A stretch of 46,285 nt of DNA from CAZFPA01 sp964520975. GTDB taxonomy: Bacteria; Bacillota; Negativicutes; Selenomonadales; Selenomonadaceae. Both the position numbers and the translations under genes were made by a program. The notes under the pieces are model-generated. The model ran no database searches. It worked only from the letters and a program-made list of their open reading frames with translations, and was not told the DNA's origin. The stretch is from contig CAZFPA010000011.1 in NCBI GenBank assembly GCA_964520975.1, forward strand, positions 1 through 46,285, in the 5' to 3' direction. Shown here in pieces: positions 41,852 to 46,285 of this stretch. Positions within the stretch are counted from its first letter, which is position 1. The number at the start of each line of letters is the position of its first letter.

Positions 41852-42692
41852 ATTTCTTCTGAAGTGCCTCATCGAGTGCTTTGGCAAGTGCAAGGTCTGA
41901 CTGCGGGTTCTCCCCGGTAATCAGTTCGCGATCACGGATGACATGGCTCTTATACATACCAGCATTCACGATCGTACCACCTGCCATCTGCAGTGCCTGC
42001 TCAATATGGAAAGGCATCTGCGTACCTTTATGCAGTTCTCCCGGCCACTCCTCCAGGTCCGAAAGCATCGTCATCTGATAGCCTTCATAGATCCAATCTT
42101 TTGACGCCAGCTGAGCGCCTTTGACATCATCGGCGGCAATCGTCTGACGGAACGATGCAGCCTGTGGCAAGGCAGCAAGCAGTGCAACCGGACCATGGCA
42201 GATTGCGGCAGTCGGCTTATTCTGTTTGTGGAAATAACGCAGCGCAGTCCCCAGTTCTTCATCCTGCATGAGATCTGTCATTGGCGCATGTCCACCAGGG
42301 ATGAAGATCGCATCAAAGTGCGCGAGCTCTTCATTGGCTTTCTTGAGAGAAATGACCGGCAGTTTCTCCGTAAACGCCTGTGCCTGCGCCCGCTCTGCTT
42401 CGCTGCCGCCAAAGAACTTTGCACTATTGGAACTGGCATCCATGACTGGGCGCGCTCCACTTGGCGTAGCCATGATGATCTCATAGCCCTGCTTGGCCAG
42501 ATATTGTGCTGGGACAGCCAGCTCATTCAAATAAAAGCCAACGTCCATTTTCGTTCCATTTTTCAGTGCCATCGTCTGCTGGCTCGAAGCCACCAGCAAT
42601 ATGCGCCCTTTTGCCGCTGCCTCAGCCGTATGTCCGGTAAAGAACGGCATCGTGAATACCATCGCCATAACCACTAAAAATAATTTTTCCAT
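41850..42692 (-). CDS. Exported DJ-1/PfpI-family protein (Hsp31/glyoxalase III-like)
   Basis: A 280-residue protein with a signal peptide (about 1-28, ending HTAEAAA) and a DJ-1/PfpI domain (about 32-270). The nucleophile is Cys in AAICHGPVALLAA, and the acidic partner region is IPGGHAPMTDL; the KWIYEGYQMT and ELHKGTQMPFHIE regions are typical of the Hsp31/YajL-like type 1 glutamine amidotransferase-like clan. Members are glyoxalases, deglycases or chaperones responding to reactive carbonyls. The start at 42692 is nine bases after GGAGGA; an upstream GTG is too close. It is divergent from the first HxlR gene, with HxlR boxes over its -35. An exported DJ-1 homologue is unusual. Confidence 0.87.
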   Translation of the reverse strand: MEKLFLVVMAMVFTMPFFTGHTAEAAAKGRILLVASSQQTMALKNGTKMDVGFYLNELAVPAQYLAKQGYEIIMATPSGARPVMDASSNSAKFFGGSEAERAQAQAFTEKLPVISLKKANEELAHFDAIFIPGGHAPMTDLMQDEELGTALRYFHKQNKPTAAICHGPVALLAALPQAASFRQTIAADDVKGAQLASKDWIYEGYQMTMLSDLEEWPGELHKGTQMPFHIEQALQMAGGTIVNAGMYKSHVIRDRELITGENPQSDLALAKALDEALQKK

Positions 42693-42740
42693 TCGGGTCA
42701 CTCCTCCATATACTCATATTCACATTGTCTTACTGTTTTC

Positions 42741-42786
42741 ATTTTATCACCTCGAAAAGTACAGACAAGTACGCACTTTCAAGTAC
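42741..42786 (-). promoter_or_regulatory. DJ-1 promoter overlapped by HxlR boxes
   Basis: Minus-strand promoter TTGTCT (42763-42768), 16-bp spacer, TAAAAT (42741-42746). Three AAGTAC sequences (42757-42762, 42767-42772, 42781-42786) and the palindrome-like GCACTTTCAAGTAC (42773-42786) overlap or flank the -35. A near-identical element is at 43247-43260. Confidence 0.7.
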
Positions 42787-42814
42787 AATAGGATCCAAAA
42801 AGATACCATGGATA

Positions 42815-42843
42815 TTTACGCTATACAAAAGTAACGATATAAT
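42815..42843 (+). promoter_or_regulatory. Promoter of the first hxlR-family gene
   Basis: TTTACG (42815-42820), 17-bp spacer, TATAAT (42838-42843), about 39 bp before the ATG. HxlR boxes lie about 29 bp upstream of the -35, a position compatible with regulation of both divergent genes. Confidence 0.7.
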
Positions 42844-42881
42844 ATAAAGCAACATCATGAAATCAGAAAGGATCCTTTATC

Positions 42882-43208
42882 ATGCCAAAAGAACCATGTT
42901 TCCACTGTCCTGTTGAGGCAACTCTTTCCGTCATAGGAGGCAAATATAAGGCTATCATTCTCTGGCATCTCATCGACAGCACGCTGCGCTTCAGCGAACT
43001 GCGCCGCTTCCTCCCCCAGGCCACGCCCAAAATGCTGACACAGCAATTGCGTGAACTTGAAGCCGATGGCATCATTCATCGTGAGGTATACCCTGTTGTC
43101 CCGCCCAAAACCGAATACAGCCTGACACCCTATGGGAAAACCCTGAATCCCATCGTACAGGCGATCTGTGACTGGGGACGTGATCATATGACCGATCAGA
43201 TCCAGTGA
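42882..43208 (+). CDS. HxlR-family redox regulator, paralogue 1
   Basis: A 108-residue winged-helix regulator. CFHCPVEATLSVIGGKYKA at the start gives the conserved HxlR cysteine (Cys9 in CPVE) used for thiol sensing in YodB/HypR-type proteins; a second Cys6 is close by. The core is LRFSELRRFLPQATPKMLTQ (recognition helix) and YPVVPPKTEYSLTPYG (wing). It is about 77% identical by eye to the second paralogue at 43884. Divergent from the exported DJ-1 gene. Likely senses quinone, aldehyde or other electrophiles through the cysteine. Confidence 0.93.
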   Translation: MPKEPCFHCPVEATLSVIGGKYKAIILWHLIDSTLRFSELRRFLPQATPKMLTQQLRELEADGIIHREVYPVVPPKTEYSLTPYGKTLNPIVQAICDWGRDHMTDQIQ

Positions 43209-43246
43209 GACACTTTGCCTCGTGCAGTATCTTTTCGGTAACTATA

Positions 43247-43260
43247 GTACTTAAAAGTGC
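43247..43260 (+). promoter_or_regulatory. HxlR box upstream of the SRPBCC-hxlR-nitroreductase operon
   Basis: GTACTTAAAAGTGC is, in reverse complement, GCACTTTTAAGTAC, identical at 13 of 14 bases to the element at 42773-42786. It overlaps a likely -10 (TATAGT, 43244-43249). Confidence 0.7.
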
Positions 43261-43360
43261 ATTCTTCACAAAATAAATCCTACCGTGTATGATGAATCCA
43301 TCAGCTGAAACAACCGTTACGGTAAAATCATTTCACGAATCATATCAGGAGGAATTTATT

Positions 43361-43879
43361 ATGTTAAACGAAATCAATTGGCCGCATGAGTATCTGCCGG
43401 GAACAACCGATAACTTCGCATCCAACGAAGTCATCGTCAAAGGAATCAACGCCGCTGAGGTCTTTTCGAATCTGATTGATACAAGTATCTGGACGTCTTA
43501 TTATGATAATGTTGCCGACGTTGCATTCGATAATACCCAGGGCACAATCCTGGCATCGGATACACGGTTCCGGTTTAAGACGTTCGGCTTCCCGATTGAA
43601 GCCGAGATCACAGAATTCGAAGCCCCGCATGGTAACAAGCCGGGACGTCTTGCCTGGCATGGCTGGGCAGAGGGTGATGCAGAGCACCGCCTGGATGTTA
43701 TCCATGCCTGGCTCATTGAAGATCTCCCGGAAGACCGTGTCCGCATCCTCACGCAGGAATCTCAGAAAGGCACCCCGGCTAAAGACCTGCACGAATCTAC
43801 ACCAGATACGATGAACATCGGCCATCAAGACTGGATCAAGGGACTCGCAGCCACAGTTCTCGCATCGAAAGCGCAGTAA
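43361..43879 (+). CDS. SRPBCC-domain protein (AHSA1/polyketide cyclase-like)
   Basis: A 172-residue soluble protein of the SRPBCC (START-like) fold. The strands begin with SNEVIVKGINAAEVFSNLID and the C-terminal helix is IGHQDWIKGLAATVL, both typical; the middle includes RFRFKTFGFPIEAEITEFE. AGGAGG is 8 bases before the ATG. First gene of an operon with a second HxlR gene (4-base gap) and a nitroreductase. The fold has a deep pocket for hydrophobic ligands, so it may bind or process an aromatic compound; function is not determined. Confidence 0.85.
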   Translation: MLNEINWPHEYLPGTTDNFASNEVIVKGINAAEVFSNLIDTSIWTSYYDNVADVAFDNTQGTILASDTRFRFKTFGFPIEAEITEFEAPHGNKPGRLAWHGWAEGDAEHRLDVIHAWLIEDLPEDRVRILTQESQKGTPAKDLHESTPDTMNIGHQDWIKGLAATVLASKAQ

Positions 43880-43883
43880 GCCA

Positions 43884-44210
43884 ATGACCGCCATTTTCAA
43901 CTGCCCGGTCGAAGCATCTCTGCGTATTATTGGAGGCAAATACAAAGCCATCATCCTTTGGCATCTGATGAGCGGCACCTTGCGCTATAGTGAGCTCCGG
44001 CATCTTTTGCCACAGGCCACACCGAAGATGCTGACGCAGCAGCTGCGCGAACTGGAAAAGGATGCGGTCATTCACAGAGAAGTATATCCGGTCGTTCCCC
44101 CCAAGACCGAATACAGCCTGACAGAATATGGGCAAAGCCTGTCTCCAATCATTCAGTCAATGTGTGACTGGGGCAGCCAGCATATGAGTGAACAAATTCA
44201 AGCAAGCTAG
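43884..44210 (+). CDS. HxlR-family redox regulator, paralogue 2
   Basis: A 108-residue HxlR protein, starting MTAIFNCPVEASLRIIGGKY, with the conserved Cys7 but lacking the extra N-terminal cysteine (FHC) of paralogue 1. The recognition helix region LPQATPKMLTQQLRELE and wing YPVVPPKTEYSLTEYG are identical or nearly so to paralogue 1, implying that both read the same DNA box. Only 4 bases after the SRPBCC stop with no strong ribosome site, so translation is probably coupled. A tandem duplication with different cysteine content suggests graded sensing. Confidence 0.93.
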   Translation: MTAIFNCPVEASLRIIGGKYKAIILWHLMSGTLRYSELRHLLPQATPKMLTQQLRELEKDAVIHREVYPVVPPKTEYSLTEYGQSLSPIIQSMCDWGSQHMSEQIQAS

Positions 44211-44222
44211 GAGGAACTCAAA

Positions 44223-44738
44223 ATGAATTTTATGGACTTGGCCAAAGCACGCTTCTCTACCCGGAAATTCACGACGCAACCGGTAGAAGACGAAAAATTA
44301 GCCCAGATACTGGAAGCGGGTAAACTGGCACCAACAGCCAAGAATCAGCAGCCGCAGAAGATCTATGTCATCCGCAGTCGGGAAAAGCTGGATCGTCTGA
44401 ATCAGCTGACACGCTGCATCTATGGTGCAGGAACGGTCCTGCTGGTTGCGTATGATGATGATCTGGACTGGGATAATCCCATGGAGGAGCAGGTTTCCTC
44501 CGGTGAAGTAGATGCCGCCATTGTTGCTACCCATATGATGCTGGAAGCAACCGAACTCGGCCTCGGCTCCGTATGGGTCGGCTGGTTCCCACCAACCGAG
44601 ACGGCCAAAGCCCTTGGGCTGCCAGCCAATATCAAACCGGTTATGCTGCTGCCGCTTGGCTATACAGCCGATACCTTCCAGCCATCACCTATGCATAGCC
44701 AGTATCGTGAGACTTCAACCATCGTCACCGAACTTTAA
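44223..44738 (+). CDS. Nitroreductase-family FMN oxidoreductase
   Basis: A 171-residue short nitroreductase. FSTRKFTTQPVEDEKLAQIL and APTAKNQQP give the FMN phosphate-binding Arg and the loop typical of the family; GEVDAAIVATHMMLEATELG and SVWVGWF are the dimer/FMN helix and strand, and MLLPLGY is the C-terminal strand. AGGAGG precedes the ATG by 8 bases and it is 12 bases after the HxlR stop, in one operon. Such enzymes reduce quinones, nitroaromatics or enones with NAD(P)H. The HxlR control suggests quinone or electrophile detoxification. Confidence 0.92.
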   Translation: MNFMDLAKARFSTRKFTTQPVEDEKLAQILEAGKLAPTAKNQQPQKIYVIRSREKLDRLNQLTRCIYGAGTVLLVAYDDDLDWDNPMEEQVSSGEVDAAIVATHMMLEATELGLGSVWVGWFPPTETAKALGLPANIKPVMLLPLGYTADTFQPSPMHSQYRETSTIVTEL

Positions 44739-44756
44739 TGAAAAAGGATCTACACC

Positions 44757-44803
44757 AAAGGACCAGGTATATAAGCCAATCTTATATCCCTGGTCCTTGT
44801 TTC
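44757..44803 (+). terminator. Terminator after the nitroreductase gene
   Basis: AAAGGACCAGG (44757-44767) pairs with CCTGGTCCTT (44789-44798), with an inner TATAAG/CTTATA arm, followed by GTTTCTG. The convergent flavodoxin stop is at 44827, so it may act on both transcripts. Confidence 0.75.
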
Positions 44804-44826
44804 TGTACGATGATATTCGTGCAGAC

Positions 44827-45363
44827 TTAGCCAATGAATCTACCCGGAAAAACTGAATTTTTCAACCATGCTTCAACTTTTTCTTTGGCCTGTGCTGCTT
44901 CTGCGCCATGGATAGCGAGTCCTGACAAAACAGTTGCTCCCTGGCAAAGTTTCCGTACATCCTTCTCGCTGCTGCCCATGCCACTGCCTTCATTCGTGCA
45001 GAACGGCACAACCGTTTTCCCGGCAAAATCATGATGTTCCAGAAACGTACACATCACCATCGGCATCGTCCCCCACCAGTTTGGATAGCCCAGAAAAATT
45101 GTATCGTAATCCGTCAAATTCTCTACATAGCCCTTGAGCTCCGGCCGTGCCTGCGCTCTCAGTTCCTGCTTGGCTTCTTCGATACAGGCATAATAATCTT
45201 CCGGATACTTCTTGACTGTATCGACCTCAAAAAGATCACCACCAGCTGTCTGCTGGATCATTTCTGCTATAATTTCTGTATTTCCTTTTGCCAGATTCTT
45301 GATGCTCCCATTCCAATAGTTCTGCCCCTTACGGGAATAATATACAATCAGATTTTTTGACAT
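44827..45363 (-). CDS. Flavodoxin (cytoplasmic)
   Basis: A 178-residue long-chain-type flavodoxin. The FMN phosphate loop is YYSRKGQNY near residues 8-16, and the flavin-stacking loops are LGYPNWWGTMPM and CTNEGSGMGSSEKD. No signal peptide. The start at 45363 has AAGGGG upstream; an earlier in-frame ATG adds residues that do not fit. It is a close paralogue of the next gene upstream (45435-46115), with which it shares YP-WW--MPM and F-GKT--PFCT motifs. Likely electron carrier for the neighbouring redox enzymes; partner not identified. The 72-base gap suggests co-transcription with its paralogue. Confidence 0.9.
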   Translation of the reverse strand: MSKNLIVYYSRKGQNYWNGSIKNLAKGNTEIIAEMIQQTAGGDLFEVDTVKKYPEDYYACIEEAKQELRAQARPELKGYVENLTDYDTIFLGYPNWWGTMPMVMCTFLEHHDFAGKTVVPFCTNEGSGMGSSEKDVRKLCQGATVLSGLAIHGAEAAQAKEKVEAWLKNSVFPGRFIG

Positions 45364-45434
45364 TACTGTCCCCTTCTTCCTACTGTATTGAATTTCTGCT
45401 GCAGCTTTATTATAGTTTCCTCTGCTGTTTTCTT

Positions 45435-46115
45435 TTACTTCACAAAGCCCAGTTTTGCCAGCCATTTCTGTACTTCCGGTTTTACACTGTCCGGATTCTG
45501 CTGGGCACGCTTACCTTCAATACCAAGACCATCCAAAACCTTTGCACCTTTTGCGTGTTCAGGAATTATGCTGCTTTCGCGCCCGGTCAACACATCGCCT
45601 GCCGAAGTGCAGAATGGAATGATTGTCTTCCCCTGGAAATCGTAACTTTCCATAAACGTATATACCGCCATTGGCATATCACTCCACCAGATGGGATAGC
45701 CTAAGAAAATAACGTCGTAATCCTGCATATCGGGAACTTTAGCCGCCAGCTCCGGTCGTGCATTTTTTTCCAGCTCATTCTTAGCAACTTCCGTACATGC
45801 CTTATAATCAGACGGATAGTCCTTTATTGTCTTTATTTCAAACGTATCCGCGCCAACAGCCTCTGCAATCATATCTGCCACAATATGTGTGTTGCCCTTG
45901 GCAATATTGCCAACCGCATAATTATCTCCGGTCCGGGAAAAATACGCTACCAGAATATGTTTCCCCTGCCCTTTGTCTTGTGATGATACCTCTTTTGTGG
46001 CGGCTGCCTGCGCCGTCGTTTCCTGTGGCGGTGCCTCAGTCCCCACACGACTGCCGCATGCTGCAGCAACGAGCAGTATACAGGCTGCCAGTGAAAGCAT
46101 ACTCCATCTTTTCAT
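45435..46115 (-). CDS. Flavodoxin-domain lipoprotein
   Basis: A 226-residue protein with an N-terminal lipoprotein signal (hydrophobic 6-19, VAAAC with Cys20) and a threonine/alanine-rich linker, followed by a flavodoxin domain (about 55-225): YFSRTGDNYAVG (FMN phosphate loop), GYPIWWSDMPMAVY and CTSAGDVLTGRESSI. GGAGGG lies 8 bases upstream of the start at 46115. It would be lipid-anchored outside the inner membrane, where FMN must be supplied. Paralogous to the downstream flavodoxin, so probably a duplication followed by addition of an export signal. Role in envelope electron transfer is inferred. Confidence 0.88.
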   Translation of the reverse strand: MKRWSMLSLAACILLVAAACGSRVGTEAPPQETTAQAAATKEVSSQDKGQGKHILVAYFSRTGDNYAVGNIAKGNTHIVADMIAEAVGADTFEIKTIKDYPSDYKACTEVAKNELEKNARPELAAKVPDMQDYDVIFLGYPIWWSDMPMAVYTFMESYDFQGKTIIPFCTSAGDVLTGRESSIIPEHAKGAKVLDGLGIEGKRAQQNPDSVKPEVQKWLAKLGFVK

Positions 46116-46234
46116 TTGGTTTCCCTCCTTGTCAATCGATAGCGACATCCGTACTGGAGCCGCCTGTGATCAGCCATGTTTTCATCATGTATTCCTTTCC
46201 AATTTCTGTAAATTTATGTTATCTCCGCCTGCTA
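46116..46234. other. Upstream region of the flavodoxin lipoprotein; no gene seen
   Basis: About 120 bp of non-coding DNA between the flavodoxin lipoprotein start and the palindromic repeat; the lipoprotein's promoter should lie here but no consensus pair stands out. Confidence 0.4.
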
Positions 46235-46281
46235 GTACAGCGTGCACGAAATACCTAGTCGAATTACTTGTCTGAATTTCC
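46235..46281 (+). repeat. 78-bp palindromic repeat family, partial copy 2 at the window edge
   Basis: GTACAGCGTGCACGAAATAC starts at 46235 and TTGTCTGAATTTCC ends at 46281. These match the minus-strand reading of the repeat at 9837-9914 (GTACAGCGTTCACGAAATA and TTGTCTGAATTTCC, 14 of 14 bases in the second block) with only 14 rather than 16 bases between blocks. The inner portion would continue past the edge. Confidence 0.6.
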
Positions 46282-46285
46282 ATCT

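Noticed and set aside
1..46285. CRISPR arrays, tRNA or rRNA genes, phage or plasmid modules
   Set aside because: No regularly spaced repeats, no cloverleaf genes, no transposase or phage genes were recognised; only short palindromic elements.

Overview
The window looks like chromosomal DNA from a Gram-negative member of the Firmicutes (class Negativicutes, probably Selenomonadaceae such as Selenomonas or Mitsuokella). The evidence is an OmpM-type porin with an N-terminal SLH domain (2550-3941), an autotransporter with a C-terminal outer-membrane barrel (19994-23632), and Firmicute-style strong Shine-Dalgarno sites and TTGACA/TATAAT promoters beside Gram-negative envelope proteins. This is inferred from gene content; genus is not established. 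I see no rRNA, tRNA, CRISPR array, intact transposase or phage gene.

Layout. (1) 1-9.7 kb, starch and alpha-glucoside use: an exported GH13 amylopullulanase-like enzyme (cut by the window edge), the SLH porin, then an operon of alpha-glucoside PTS permease, GH13 alpha-glucosidase and HAD phosphatase, preceded by an RpiR-type regulator. (2) 9.8-20 kb: an orphan GltD-like oxidoreductase behind a strong promoter and a palindromic repeat, then a minus-strand run of signalling genes: chemotaxis receptor, DUF2156 protein, Cache-GGDEF cyclase, membrane hydrolase and a hybrid histidine kinase with an ECF-S-like membrane domain. (3) 20-26 kb: an autotransporter with a zinc-protease-like passenger, a SprA-related HExxH protein, and an MFS exporter behind what looks like a transcription attenuator. 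(4) 26-31.4 kb: a second hybrid kinase with two solute-binding sensor domains, an exported GH3 hexosaminidase, an exported hydrolase and a LysM mini-protein. (5) 31.6-36 kb: phenolic acid decarboxylase with divergent PadR, then a MarR-governed flavin/nitroreductase-like cluster. (6) 36-41.6 kb: LysR and DUF1847 facing an EamA exporter, a DUF218 protein, a scar joining two decayed divergent genes, a C_GCAxxG_C_C protein and a COG4705 membrane protein. (7) 41.8-46.1 kb: an HxlR-governed redox cluster (secreted DJ-1/PfpI protein, two HxlR paralogues, SRPBCC protein, nitroreductase) and two flavodoxins, one with a lipoprotein signal.

How the parts fit. Outer-membrane and exported amylase-type functions would supply malto-oligosaccharides to the PTS operon. 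The 31-46 kb half reads as an electrophile, phenolic and quinone stress island: three regulator families (PadR, MarR, HxlR), each with a recognisable repeated operator, control flavoproteins and detoxifying enzymes, some of them directed to the envelope. The most unusual items are a 78-bp palindromic repeat with a second partial copy at the window end, a clean deletion scar at 39604/39605 that truncates two divergent genes head to head, a terminator between promoter and start of the MFS gene, the ECF-S-like kinase sensor, and a leishmanolysin-like autotransporter passenger. No single locus clearly forms a new multi-gene system; the HxlR/MarR envelope redox island is the nearest candidate.
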